Shown here one piece after another: positions 42,172 through 51,152 of a stretch of DNA of 64,000 nt (position 1 is its first letter; the number at the start of each line of letters is the position of its first letter). The DNA is from Coprococcus_C sp934318045. Its GTDB lineage: Bacteria; Bacillota; Clostridia; Lachnospirales; Lachnospiraceae. Under the pieces are notes generated by a model. That model made no database searches and was not told the DNA's origin. It saw only the letters and a program-made list of their open reading frames with translations. Both the position numbers and the translations under genes were made by a program. The stretch covers positions 27,295 to 91,294 of the forward strand of contig CAKREY010000009.1 of assembly GCA_934318045.1 (NCBI GenBank). The letters are read 5' to 3'.

Positions 42172-43980
42172 TTGTATTATTCAGAAAATATAATTGAAGA
42201 GGTACGCAGCCGGAATGATATTGTGGATGTGATTGGCAGCTACGTTACATTAAAAAAACGTGGAAATTCCTATATGGCATGCTGCCCGTTTCATCATGAG
42301 AAGACACCTTCTTTTCATGTGAATCGGGACAAGCAGATGTACCATTGCTTTGGATGTGGTGTAGGTGGAAATGTTCTGACTTTCGTGATGGAGTACGAGA
42401 ATTATTCATTTCCAGAAGCGATAAAGATGCTGGCAGAACGGGCGGGGGTCGTACTTCCGGAGCAGGATTATTCCAAAGAACAGCGGCAGAAAGAAAATTA
42501 TAAGACCGTATTGAAAGAGATGAACAAGGCCGCTGCTGTGTATTTCAATTATATGCTTACCAAAACACCGTCAGGGGCACATGCGCTTGCATATTATCAT
42601 GAGCGTGGATTTTCTGATGATACGATTCAACGGTTTGGACTCGGATATGCCAATGTATATGCAAATGATCTGTATATGTATTTGAAGAAAAATGGATATA
42701 CAGATGCCCAGATGAAGGATTCTGGGCTGGTTCGTATCGATGAAAAAAAAGGTGGACAGGATATGTTCTGGAATCGTGCCATGGTGCCGATTCTGGATAT
42801 CAACGGAAAGGTTGTTGGCTTTGGCGGACGAGTGCTTGGCGACGGACTTCCGAAATATATCAATACGAAAGAAACAGCGGTTTTTGATAAAAGCCATACA
42901 CTCTTTGCGATGAATATTGCGCGGAGGTCCAAACGACGAGGAATCATCCTATGTGAAGGATACATGGATGTGATTGCGATGCACCAGGCTGGATTTGACA
43001 ATGCGGCTGCTTCGCTGGGAACGGCACTTACGACGGGACATGCAACGATTGTAAAACGGTACACGGATGAAGTATATCTGGCATATGACAGCGATGGTGC
43101 CGGTCGAAAAGCTACGATGAAAGCGATTGGTATCATGCGGGAGGCTGGCATTGCAACCCGTGTGATTGACTTAAAACCTTACAAAGATCCGGATGAATTT
43201 ATCCATAACCTTGGCAAAGAAGCATTTGAAGAGCGAATTGCGAATGCAGTGACCGGGATTGTATTTGAGATTGACAGTATTGCTGCTGCATATAATCTGA
43301 AAGATCCGGAAGAAAAAATCCGGTTTGTCAAAGATGCGGCAAAGAGGCTGGCACAGCTTGAAGAACCGGTCGTAAGACATAGTTATATCGATGCAGTGGC
43401 CGAGAAATATAACTTAAATCCGGATGATTTGAAAGCGATTGTGACAAAGTATGGAACGATTGGAATGGCATCAAAACCGGATGCAGATGAAACTTTCGTG
43501 GAAGTGCGAGGAACTTCGTCGCAGTCACCGCCACAAAGCAGGGAGGAAAAAGAAGCGGATGCGAAAACCCAGCCGCAACGATTACTTCTCACGTGGATGG
43601 TTGGAAATCCGTATTTATTTCAGGCACTTGATGGGATCGTTACGGAAGATGATTTTATAGATGAAGATTATCATACAGTCGCAAAGAAACTGTTTGATCA
43701 ATACAAAGAGACAGGCTCGGTAAACCCGGCGGCTATCGTCAACCTGTTTGAGGATATTGAAAAACAGCGATTGGTTGCAAAAATCCTGCAGACAGAACTT
43801 GATTTTGAGATACCGGAAGACGAAAAGGAAGAAGCGGTCAATGAACTGGTACGAAAAGTCAAGATTGCACGGATTGACTATGAACTTGCAAATATTGCGG
43901 CCAATCCCGAAAAATTGCCACAGGTGATTGCGGAAAAGGGAAAATTGGCGAAAATGCATATATCATTAAAGAATGGATAG
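42172..43980 (+). CDS. dnaG: DNA primase
   Basis: DnaG makes RNA primers at the replication fork. The 602-residue protein has a CHC2 zinc finger (C38, H41, C59, C62), the RNA polymerase core with EGYMDVIAMHQAG, and YDSDGAGRKA (metal site). A C-terminal helicase-binding part lies at about 455-602. The start is TTG at 42172, preceded by an imperfect AGGTGA; no in-frame ATG precedes the conserved N-terminus. It lies 29 bp behind dgt and 31 bp before rpoD. Confidence 0.96.
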   Translation: MYYSENIIEEVRSRNDIVDVIGSYVTLKKRGNSYMACCPFHHEKTPSFHVNRDKQMYHCFGCGVGGNVLTFVMEYENYSFPEAIKMLAERAGVVLPEQDYSKEQRQKENYKTVLKEMNKAAAVYFNYMLTKTPSGAHALAYYHERGFSDDTIQRFGLGYANVYANDLYMYLKKNGYTDAQMKDSGLVRIDEKKGGQDMFWNRAMVPILDINGKVVGFGGRVLGDGLPKYINTKETAVFDKSHTLFAMNIARRSKRRGIILCEGYMDVIAMHQAGFDNAAASLGTALTTGHATIVKRYTDEVYLAYDSDGAGRKATMKAIGIMREAGIATRVIDLKPYKDPDEFIHNLGKEAFEERIANAVTGIVFEIDSIAAAYNLKDPEEKIRFVKDAAKRLAQLEEPVVRHSYIDAVAEKYNLNPDDLKAIVTKYGTIGMASKPDADETFVEVRGTSSQSPPQSREEKEADAKTQPQRLLLTWMVGNPYLFQALDGIVTEDDFIDEDYHTVAKKLFDQYKETGSVNPAAIVNLFEDIEKQRLVAKILQTELDFEIPEDEKEEAVNELVRKVKIARIDYELANIAANPEKLPQVIAEKGKLAKMHISLKNG

Positions 43981-44011
43981 AATATAAGCACAATGGAAGG
44001 ATGGAACAAAT

Positions 44012-45322
44012 ATGACAAAAAATGTTGCAGATACAGAAGTAAAAAAGAAAAATGTACAGGAAACCAAGACTGATACAACACAGGCGGTAAAGAAACAGAC
44101 AACAAAGAAAGAGGCAGCGAAGAAAGAAATGACAAAGAAAGAGACAACAAAGACGACCAAAAACACAGCCAAGAATGCGGAAGATGCCAATATATTGTCT
44201 TCAGAACAGATGAAGGAGCATCTTGAAAACCTGGTTGAGATGGCAAAGAAAAATGACAATACACTGTTTGACAATGAGATTGTCAATTATTTTGCAGGCA
44301 AACCGGATATAGCGTTGACGACAGATATGATGACAAAGATTTTTGATTATCTTGATGAGCATCATGTTGCAGTTTTGTCTGAGACCGAAGATGATGATGA
44401 GATTTTAGATGATATGATCCTCGAAGATCCGGAGGATGCAGATATTGATGTGGAGAAGATTGATTTGTCTGTTCCGGATGGCGTCAGCATTGAAGATCCA
44501 GTTCGTATGTATTTGAAGGAAATCGGAAAGGTACCGCTTTTGACAGCAGAGGAAGAAATTGAGCTTGCAAAGCGGATGGAACAGGGCGATGAAAAAGCAA
44601 AGCAGAAGCTTGCAGAGGCAAACCTTCGTCTGGTGGTCAGCATTGCAAAGCGTTATGTCGGACGTGGTATGTTGTTTTTGGATCTGATTCAGGAAGGAAA
44701 TCTTGGTCTGATCAAAGCAGTTGAAAAGTTTGACTATGAAAAAGGATATAAATTTAGTACGTATGCTACATGGTGGATCCGTCAGGCAATCACGAGAGCA
44801 ATTGCGGACCAGGCGAGAACAATCCGAATCCCGGTTCATATGGTTGAGACAATCAACAAATTGATTCGCGTATCCAGACAGCTCCTTCAGGAGCTTGGAA
44901 GGGAACCGTTGCCAGAAGAAATTGCAGCAGAGATGGATATTTCGGTTGATCGTGTCCGTGAGATATTAAAGATTTCACAGGAACCGGTATCGCTGGAGAC
45001 TCCAATCGGTGAAGAGGAAGACAGCCATCTTGGAGATTTCATCCAGGATCAGAATGTCCCGGTACCGGCAGAAGCTGCAGCAAGCAACCTGCTTCGGGAT
45101 CAGTTGAACGAAGTGCTTGACACACTGACAGAGAGAGAACAAAAGGTTCTTCGCCTGCGGTTTGGCATGGATGATGGCCGTGCAAGAACGTTGGAAGAGG
45201 TTGGCAAGGAATTCCAGGTTACAAGAGAGCGTATTCGTCAGATTGAAGCAAAAGCGCTTCGTAAACTGAAACATCCGAGCAGAAGCAGAAAGTTAAAGGA
45301 TTACCTGGATGCTAATGAATAA
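44012..45322 (+). CDS. rpoD: Primary RNA polymerase sigma factor
   Basis: The housekeeping sigma-70 (SigA) of 436 residues. A Lys/Thr-rich, disordered N-terminal extension (1-60) precedes an acidic region 1.1-like part. Region 1.2 has DPVRMYLKEIGKVPLLT, and region 2 has LRLVVSIAKRYVGRGMLFLDLIQEG and YATWWIRQAITRAIADQ. Region 3 follows, then region 4 with RLRFGMDDG and EEVGKEFQVTRERIRQIEAKALRKL. Regions 2.4 and 4.2 are complete, in agreement with the TTGACA/TATAAT promoters seen in this window. The stop overlaps the trmK start by 14 bases. Confidence 0.97.
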   Translation: MTKNVADTEVKKKNVQETKTDTTQAVKKQTTKKEAAKKEMTKKETTKTTKNTAKNAEDANILSSEQMKEHLENLVEMAKKNDNTLFDNEIVNYFAGKPDIALTTDMMTKIFDYLDEHHVAVLSETEDDDEILDDMILEDPEDADIDVEKIDLSVPDGVSIEDPVRMYLKEIGKVPLLTAEEEIELAKRMEQGDEKAKQKLAEANLRLVVSIAKRYVGRGMLFLDLIQEGNLGLIKAVEKFDYEKGYKFSTYATWWIRQAITRAIADQARTIRIPVHMVETINKLIRVSRQLLQELGREPLPEEIAAEMDISVDRVREILKISQEPVSLETPIGEEEDSHLGDFIQDQNVPVPAEAAASNLLRDQLNEVLDTLTEREQKVLRLRFGMDDGRARTLEEVGKEFQVTRERIRQIEAKALRKLKHPSRSRKLKDYLDANE

Positions 45323-46067
45323 TACAAAACAAGATACTGTCAAAATCCCGTTATCCCTGCGTATGCAGGGAATTCTGGATATGCTGCGCGATGAGAAAGA
45401 CAGATATGGAACAATCGGCTGCGTGGCTGATATTGGCTGTGACCATGCGTTTGTTTCAATGGCATGTATAGAACAAAAACTTGCAAGACATGTGGTTGCG
45501 ATGGATGTACGACGCGGACCTTTGGATATCGCACAGAAAAATCTTATGGAATATGGGTTTGAAAAAAGTGTAGAGACCAGGCTTTCAAATGGATTTGATA
45601 ATCTTCAAGTCGGAGAGGCAGACTGGGCTGTGATAGCTGGTATGGGTGGAAAGCTGATGCGGGACATCCTGATGGCGGGACATATCCACCTTGAAGCCGG
45701 GATTGGATTGATTTTACAACCACAATCGGAGCTGGATGTCTTGCGATTGTGCCTGGAAGAACATGGATATCAAATATGCGATGAACATTTTTTGCTTGAA
45801 GAAGGGAAGTATTACACAATAATCAAGGCAAAGAAACAAACGACAGATATGCATATGACACGCGCAGAATTGTTGTATGGACCAGTGCTGATTCGTGAAA
45901 AAAATGTATTGCTTGACCGCTTTTTGACTCGTGAGGTAGAAAAGAAGTGTCAAATCTATCAGACTTTACAGGGCAGTCAGACAGATTCTGCAAAAAAAAG
46001 GACAGAAGAACTCGAACAGGAAATCGACTTGCTACATAATATAATAGATATTTTGAACAGGAGATGA
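45309..46067 (+). CDS. trmK: tRNA (adenine-22-N1)-methyltransferase
   Basis: TrmK methylates N1 of adenine 22 in tRNA using S-adenosylmethionine. The 252-residue protein has the SAM-binding VADIGCDHAFVSMACIE, AMDVRRGPLDIAQKN and the family-specific AGMGGKLMRDIL. QPQSELDVLRLCLEEHGY is also typical. It overlaps rpoD by 14 bases and its stop overlaps the Nif3 gene's upstream ATG, the usual order in Firmicutes. Confidence 0.93.
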   Translation: MLMNNTKQDTVKIPLSLRMQGILDMLRDEKDRYGTIGCVADIGCDHAFVSMACIEQKLARHVVAMDVRRGPLDIAQKNLMEYGFEKSVETRLSNGFDNLQVGEADWAVIAGMGGKLMRDILMAGHIHLEAGIGLILQPQSELDVLRLCLEEHGYQICDEHFLLEEGKYYTIIKAKKQTTDMHMTRAELLYGPVLIREKNVLLDRFLTREVEKKCQIYQTLQGSQTDSAKKRTEELEQEIDLLHNIIDILNRR

Positions 46068-46069
46068 GA

Positions 46070-46846
46070 GTGTTGCTTTGCGAGAAATTAATTCGTATAT
46101 TGGAAAAGAAAGCCCCAACAGAGTATGCAATGGAGTGGGATCATGTCGGACTGCTTGTTGGCAGGAAAACAAAAGAAATACATAAGGTTTTACTGACGGT
46201 CGATGTAACAATCGAAGTCATTGAAAAGGCTATAAATGAACACGCAGATATGATTGTTTCCCATCATCCTATGATATTCGGACGTGTGGATCGGATCAAC
46301 GATGAGACGGTATTGGGTAGAAAAATATTAGATTTGGCTGAACATGGGATTGCCTGTTATGCCATGCATACGAATTTTGATACAATTGGAGGTATGGCAC
46401 GGGAAACTGCGCGTATGCTGGAGTTGAAAAATACAGAAGTGCTGGAAGAGACAAAAGATGGAGAAGGAATTGGTCAGGTGGGGTATTTGAAACAGCCGAT
46501 GACAAATGCTTCCCTGGCAGAATACGTCAAACGGAAATTTGGTTTAAAAAATGTGATAATGTATGGAAAACCTGACAGAGCCATAGAAAAAATAGCCATC
46601 TGCCCAGGGTCGGGAAGAAGCGTGATTGATGTTGCTGCCGAGAAAAAAGCAGAATGCCTGATCACAGGGGATATCGGTCACCATGAAGGGTTAGATGCCG
46701 GGGAACTTGGTGTGGATATTATTGATGCGTCTCATTATGGGTTAGAACAGATTTTTATGCATATAATGTACGACTATATAAAAGGGTATGATCCGGGTCT
46801 CGAGATTGAAATTGCAAATATGGGTGTGCCATTTTCGATTGTTTAA
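46070..46846 (+). CDS. Nif3-like dinuclear metal center protein
   Basis: A 258-residue member of the Nif3/YqfO family of two-metal proteins, often annotated as GTP cyclohydrolase I type 2. It has DVTIEVIEKAI, DMIVSHHPMIF with the metal-binding HH pair, MHTNFDTIGGMAR, and ITGDIGHHEGLDA. The first ATG (46064) touches the AGGAG, so I prefer the GTG at 46070, six bases after it; the difference is two residues. Its function is still unclear in bacteria generally. It closes the dgt-dnaG-rpoD-trmK block. Confidence 0.88.
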   Translation: MLLCEKLIRILEKKAPTEYAMEWDHVGLLVGRKTKEIHKVLLTVDVTIEVIEKAINEHADMIVSHHPMIFGRVDRINDETVLGRKILDLAEHGIACYAMHTNFDTIGGMARETARMLELKNTEVLEETKDGEGIGQVGYLKQPMTNASLAEYVKRKFGLKNVIMYGKPDRAIEKIAICPGSGRSVIDVAAEKKAECLITGDIGHHEGLDAGELGVDIIDASHYGLEQIFMHIMYDYIKGYDPGLEIEIANMGVPFSIV

Positions 46847-46878
46847 TCCGGGTGGAAAGCGAAAGGAGTGTGTAGGGC

Positions 46879-48564
46879 ATGGAAAAAATTAAAATCACAA
46901 TGAATGGGAAGGTTTACGATGTGGATAAATTCTCCGCAATCACGGAATTTATACATGCGCATATGGCGGAAGATGAGAAAAAATACGTACTTGCGTTTTG
47001 CAACCGGAAACTGTGCGAGCTCGCGAAATTGCTTGATCGTGATGTTGAATTAAAACTTGTAGAAAAAACATCCGTAATCGGTATGGATACTTACAAACGT
47101 AGTCTTACATTCCTTATGGTGAAGGCATTTTTTGATGTCATGGGCAGCGGATATACAGTGAAAGTGATGTATTCACTCGGAAAGGGATATTACTGCCGCC
47201 TTCTAAAAAATAAGCGTGAAGATGACAAGATGATATCGGAGGAAATACCGGTTACAAAAGAAATGCTCTTTCAGGTGAAAAACCGGATGAACGAACTTGT
47301 GCGTAAGGATGTTGCAATCATAAAACAGTCTGTGTCAACAGAGGAGGCTGTGCAGCGGTTTGCGAAGCAGGGTCGTTTTGACAAGGAACGTCTGTTCCGT
47401 TATCGACGTGTATCCAAGGCGAACCTGTATAGTATTGAAGATTATGAAGATTATTTTTATGGATATATGGTTCCTTCGACCGGATATATTACCTGTTACG
47501 ATCTTGTGCCATATGCAACCGGATTTATGCTGATGACACCAACGAAAGAAGAACCGGAGATTATTCCGGATTTTGAACCGCGGGAAAAATTGTTCCATGT
47601 GTTGAAAACTTCGGATGAATGGAGCCAGACCCTCGATGTCAGCAATGTCGGACAGTTGAATGAGTGCATTACAAACGGAGAGATCCGGGAACTGATGCTT
47701 GTGCAGGAAGCGCTTCAGGAAAAACAGATTGCACAGATTGCAGATATGGTCCGCGCCGGAGGGAAGAAGCTTGTTCTGATCGCGGGACCGAGTTCATCCG
47801 GAAAGACAACATTTTCCCATCGGTTAAGCGTTCAGCTTCGGGCACATGGACTTCGCCCGTATCCGCTTGCGCTCGATAACTATTTTGTTGATCGGGAGCA
47901 CACGCCGAAGGATGAAAACGGAAACTATGATTTTGAATGTATTGAAGCAATGGACCTTGAACTTTTCCATTCTGATATGAAAAAACTGCTTGCCGGTGAG
48001 ACTGTTCCGATACCGACGTTTAATTTTACGCAGGGAAGAAAAGAGTATAAAGGCAAAAAGTTGAAATTAAATGATGGAGATGTACTGGTAGCGGAAGGAA
48101 TCCATGCATTGAATCCGCTTATGACAAGTGGACTTCCGGATGAAAGCAAATTCAAAATCTACATCAGTGCATTGACACAGATTAATATTGATGATCATAA
48201 CCGGATCCCGACGACCGATGGAAGACTGATCCGCAGAATTGTGCGGGATGCAAGAACCAGGGGGAACGATGCGCAGGAAACAATCGCAATGTGGCCATCT
48301 GTCCGACGCGGCGAAGAAAAATATATTTTCCCGTTCCAAGAGGAAGCGGATGTCATGTTTAATTCTGCGCTGATCTATGAGCTTAGTGTGATCAAACAGT
48401 ATGCGGAGCCGCTTTTGTTCTCGGTACCAAAGGATTCGGAAGAATACTATGAAGCAAAACGGTTATTAAAGTTCCTGGATTATTTCCTTGGATTGGAAGT
48501 GACGAATATTCCGATGAATTCTATCCTTAGAGAGTTTGTCGGTGGCGGATGTTTTGACGTATAA
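46879..48564 (+). CDS. Nucleoside (uridine-like) kinase with N-terminal TGS/ThrRS-like region
   Basis: A 561-residue protein. The C-terminal part (about 290-545) is a uridine kinase/phosphoribulokinase domain with Walker A GPSSSGKTTF (starting near 303), ALDNYFVDREHTPKDENGNY (20 residues) and AEGIHALNP. The first 60 residues look like a TGS domain, and the middle (to about 280) resembles part of the threonyl-tRNA synthetase editing-domain region. Such fusions are common in Clostridia and close relatives. It probably phosphorylates uridine or cytidine, but that is inferred from the family. It has a good ribosome binding site and lies 32 bp behind the Nif3 gene. rnpB lies downstream on the other strand. 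Confidence 0.88.
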   Translation: MEKIKITMNGKVYDVDKFSAITEFIHAHMAEDEKKYVLAFCNRKLCELAKLLDRDVELKLVEKTSVIGMDTYKRSLTFLMVKAFFDVMGSGYTVKVMYSLGKGYYCRLLKNKREDDKMISEEIPVTKEMLFQVKNRMNELVRKDVAIIKQSVSTEEAVQRFAKQGRFDKERLFRYRRVSKANLYSIEDYEDYFYGYMVPSTGYITCYDLVPYATGFMLMTPTKEEPEIIPDFEPREKLFHVLKTSDEWSQTLDVSNVGQLNECITNGEIRELMLVQEALQEKQIAQIADMVRAGGKKLVLIAGPSSSGKTTFSHRLSVQLRAHGLRPYPLALDNYFVDREHTPKDENGNYDFECIEAMDLELFHSDMKKLLAGETVPIPTFNFTQGRKEYKGKKLKLNDGDVLVAEGIHALNPLMTSGLPDESKFKIYISALTQINIDDHNRIPTTDGRLIRRIVRDARTRGNDAQETIAMWPSVRRGEEKYIFPFQEEADVMFNSALIYELSVIKQYAEPLLFSVPKDSEEYYEAKRLLKFLDYFLGLEVTNIPMNSILREFVGGGCFDV

Positions 48565-48572
48565 ATAAAAAA

Positions 48573-48914
48573 CGTAAGTCAGACGATAAGCCGGGTTATG
48601 TCGAGAGTGATTATCTATCTAGACCTTATGTTACCACAAGGTTCAAGCGACCTACCTGAAAACACAGCGGGCAGCTGTATCGTTTTCTGTTTGGTCTTGC
48701 TCCGGATGGGGTTTACAGAGCCTGCTTTGTTACCAAAACAGCGGTGAGCTCTTACCTCGCCTTTCCACCCTTACCACCTGAAGGTGGCGGTATATTTCTG
48801 TTGCACTAGCCTGGGAGTCACCTCCACCGGACGTTATCCGGCATCCTGCCCTATGGAGCCCGGACTTTCCTCACCTGCCATATAGGCAGCCGCAATCACT
48901 TATCTGACTTACGC
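48573..48914 (-). ncRNA. rnpB: RNase P RNA (M1 RNA)
   Basis: Read on the minus strand, the region holds the universally conserved GAGGAAAGTCCGGGCTCC near its 5' end. It also has GGATGCCGG, CCACAGAAAnA-like sequences replaced by CAACAGAAATATACCG, GGTAAGGGTGGAAAGG and, near the 3' end, GGTAAGAGCTCACC and ATAACCCGGCTTA. The ends pair over 11 bases (CGTAAGTCAGA with TCTGACTTACG), forming helix P1. The about 342-base length fits bacterial RNase P RNA, which matures tRNA 5' ends. A promoter lies directly upstream, and a T-rich stretch follows P1. Confidence 0.97.
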
Positions 48915-48921
48915 AGTGATT

Positions 48922-48950
48922 AGAGTACCATAACTTGAATATGGATTCAA
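48922..48950 (-). promoter_or_regulatory. Promoter of rnpB
   Basis: On the minus strand TTGAAT (48945-48950) and TACTCT (48922-48927) are spaced by 17 bases. The expected start of transcription, about seven bases after the -10, falls on base 48914, where helix P1 begins. Confidence 0.7.
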
Positions 48951-48979
48951 GTAAAATATATTTTTAGGAGGACAAGAGA

Positions 48980-49525
48980 ATGGAATTAGCAGAAGGATTA
49001 AAGACAAGAAGAAGTGTGAGACGTTTTACGGATGAATTAGTTGACCATGCGTTGTTTGAAGAAATTATCGATCTTGCGAAGACGGCTCCTTCCTGGAAAA
49101 ACACACAGACAGTCCGCTATGTGTTAGTGCAAAACGAAGATGTCATAAAAAACATCTGCGAAAACTGTGTGCTTGGGTTTGAGTACAATGCAAAGACATT
49201 GTCAAAATGCAAAAACCTTGTGATTTTAACACAGGTAAATGGCAGATGCGGGTATGAAAAGGATGGAAGCTTCTCGACCGGAAAAGGAACCGGATGGGAG
49301 ATGTTTGATGCAGGTGTTGCTGCCATGAGCTTTTCCCTTGCCGCATATGAAAAGGGAATTGGAAGCTGCATCATGGGCGTGTTTGATGATGCCAAGGTTG
49401 CACAGGCAATCGGACTCGAGGAGGGAAAGTCTGTTGTGGCTGTAATTCCAATTGGATTTCCGAAGTTTGCTCCAGATCCGACACCAAGAAAGGAAACAGC
49501 AGATCTTGTAAGCTATATAGAATAA
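48980..49525 (+). CDS. Nitroreductase-family protein
   Basis: A 181-residue flavoprotein of the nitroreductase fold. It has LKTRRSVRRFTDE at the start, APSWKNTQTVRYVLVQ, and GIGSCIMGVFD, with the expected FMN-contact arginines and serines. The natural substrate is unknown; members reduce quinones, nitro compounds or flavins. AGGAGG precedes the ATG by eight bases. It is divergent from rnpB, and the LytTR regulator follows 20 bp later. Confidence 0.88.
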   Translation: MELAEGLKTRRSVRRFTDELVDHALFEEIIDLAKTAPSWKNTQTVRYVLVQNEDVIKNICENCVLGFEYNAKTLSKCKNLVILTQVNGRCGYEKDGSFSTGKGTGWEMFDAGVAAMSFSLAAYEKGIGSCIMGVFDDAKVAQAIGLEEGKSVVAVIPIGFPKFAPDPTPRKETADLVSYIE

Positions 49526-49545
49526 ACAACAGGTATTGATGAGTT

Positions 49546-50280
49546 ATGATAGTAAAAATGGCGCTTTGCGATGATAATATTGATGATTTAGAAATGATGG
49601 AGCGGGAGATTGCATCTTCTGCTCCTGCTTTGGGTGGCTGGGGATATGAAACCAAACGGTATCTGTCCGGAAATGACCTTATGAAAGATATCGATGAAGT
49701 TTTGAACATGCAGATATTATTCCTGGATATTGATATGCCCGGTGTCAGCGGGATGGATATTGCCAGATGTTTGGAAACAATGTCGCATTCCATCAATATT
49801 ATATTTGTGACAAATCGGGAAGATTTGGTATTTGAGGCGATTCAATACAGCCCTTTTCGTTTTATCAGGAAGAAATGCCTGAAAACAGAACTTCCGGAAG
49901 CATTGGAAAATGTGACTACCGAAATTAAAGACCAGCTTTTGTTCTGCGAAGTGGATTTGAAGGCTGATCAGGTTCAGATTCAGGTAAAAGATGTAATGTA
50001 TCTCGAGAGCAAAGGCCATTATGTAAAAATACATAAAACAGATAAGACAGTTGAAACGGTACGTGCGAAAATTGCTGATTTTGAGCAAAAGCTGGAACGA
50101 TTGGGATTTGTGCGGACACATGTCAGTTATCTGGTCAATTTAAGAAAAATATATTCGATTACTTCACAGAAAATCTGCCTTGACAACGGGGAATCTGTCC
50201 CGGTTAGCCGGAAACAGGCGGAACATGTTAAAGCAGTACATGCAGAGTATGTCAGGAGGTTTTTGCGTGGAATTTCTTAA
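49546..50280 (+). CDS. LytTR-family response regulator
   Basis: A 244-residue regulator of the AgrA/VirR type. The receiver domain has phospho-acceptor D61 in LFLDIDMPG and FVTNREDLVFEAI. The LytTR DNA-binding domain (about 135-240) has VMYLESKGHYVKIH and FVRTHVSYLVNLRKI. It overlaps the GHKL kinase gene by 14 bases, its evident partner. LytTR regulators control virulence, bacteriocins or autolysis in Firmicutes. Here no peptide-precursor or exporter gene is adjacent, so the signal is unknown. The ribosome binding site before the ATG is weak. Confidence 0.92.
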   Translation: MIVKMALCDDNIDDLEMMEREIASSAPALGGWGYETKRYLSGNDLMKDIDEVLNMQILFLDIDMPGVSGMDIARCLETMSHSINIIFVTNREDLVFEAIQYSPFRFIRKKCLKTELPEALENVTTEIKDQLLFCEVDLKADQVQIQVKDVMYLESKGHYVKIHKTDKTVETVRAKIADFEQKLERLGFVRTHVSYLVNLRKIYSITSQKICLDNGESVPVSRKQAEHVKAVHAEYVRRFLRGIS

Positions 50281-51133
50281 GAAGATTGTATGGATGTTAG
50301 TTCTGGCTTTGTCTATTGGATTCACATGCATATTGATGGTTGTGTTGTCTGATCCGGCGTACGAATATAAAAAAGATACACTTGTTGTTTTGTTCATAAC
50401 AGTTTTTTTAGTCACCAGTACAGTGGTTGCACTCTGTATATGGTCGGGGCGGAGCGCAAAACGATCGGAAGAAAGAAACAAAATTTATCAGATGCAATTG
50501 GAACAGAAAAGTGAGATGTATGCGAAGGTAAATGCAATTTATGATCAGACACGGATGTTGAATCATGATTTGAAATCGTATTTGCTGGTAATTCTTGGCT
50601 TGCTCGAGAACAACGAGCAAGAAGAAGCAAAAAAGAGAATCACCGAGATTGTGAATCAAAAATTGCAATATCAGATCGTGCAATACATGACGAGCGGTGA
50701 AATCAATGCAGTTTTGAATGACAAAGCAAATATAGCAGCCGGAAAAAATATCCAGCTTGACATGCGTATTAGTGGGATTGTGCCAAAGGAAAAGGCGATG
50801 GATGTGGCGGTTATATTGGCAAATTTACTGGACAATGCAATCGAAGCGACTGCGCAGATTGCGGATAAAAACATTACTCTTGATATGTATGAAAGAAAAG
50901 GAATGTATTATATCAATATTTCGAATGCGATTCAGCATTCTGTCCTTGCAGGGAACCCGGGATTGCTAACATCAAAAAAAGATAAAGAAAAGCACGGGAT
51001 TGGTATCCGGAGCGTGTGTCATCTGGTAAAAGAGTTAGATGGGACATTCCAGATGGAAGAAAAGGATGAACATATGTGGAGCTTTGTTGCATTTCCACTT
51101 GGAATCAATGAAAACAGGTTGAAATCAGAATAA
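50267..51133 (+). CDS. GHKL-domain sensor histidine kinase
   Basis: A 288-residue kinase with two N-terminal transmembrane helices (about 8-28 and 42-62) and almost no outside loop. A short coiled coil and the phospho-acceptor H100 in MLNHDLKSYLLV follow. Then comes the GHKL ATPase domain with NLLDNAIEA and KHGIGIRSV. It lacks the usual multi-helix AgrC sensor, so it probably senses through the membrane or a partner. I chose the GTG at 50267, seven bases after AGGAGG, overlapping the regulator by 14 bases. Confidence 0.9.
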   Translation: MEFLKKIVWMLVLALSIGFTCILMVVLSDPAYEYKKDTLVVLFITVFLVTSTVVALCIWSGRSAKRSEERNKIYQMQLEQKSEMYAKVNAIYDQTRMLNHDLKSYLLVILGLLENNEQEEAKKRITEIVNQKLQYQIVQYMTSGEINAVLNDKANIAAGKNIQLDMRISGIVPKEKAMDVAVILANLLDNAIEATAQIADKNITLDMYERKGMYYINISNAIQHSVLAGNPGLLTSKKDKEKHGIGIRSVCHLVKELDGTFQMEEKDEHMWSFVAFPLGINENRLKSE

Positions 51134-51152
51134 AAAAACTGTATATTAAAGA

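Noticed and set aside
42172..42174. Treating the TTG start of dnaG as an assembly error
   Set aside because: The conserved N-terminus begins right there, and TTG also starts comEA and dgt in this window.
44012..44200. Lys/Thr-rich start of rpoD as a frameshifted or fused segment
   Set aside because: It is in frame, has a good ribosome binding site, and basic N-terminal extensions occur in primary sigma factors.
48573..48914. Reading 48.6-48.9 kb as a plus-strand gene or tRNA cluster
   Set aside because: No meaningful open frame exists, and the reverse strand matches conserved RNase P RNA sequence.
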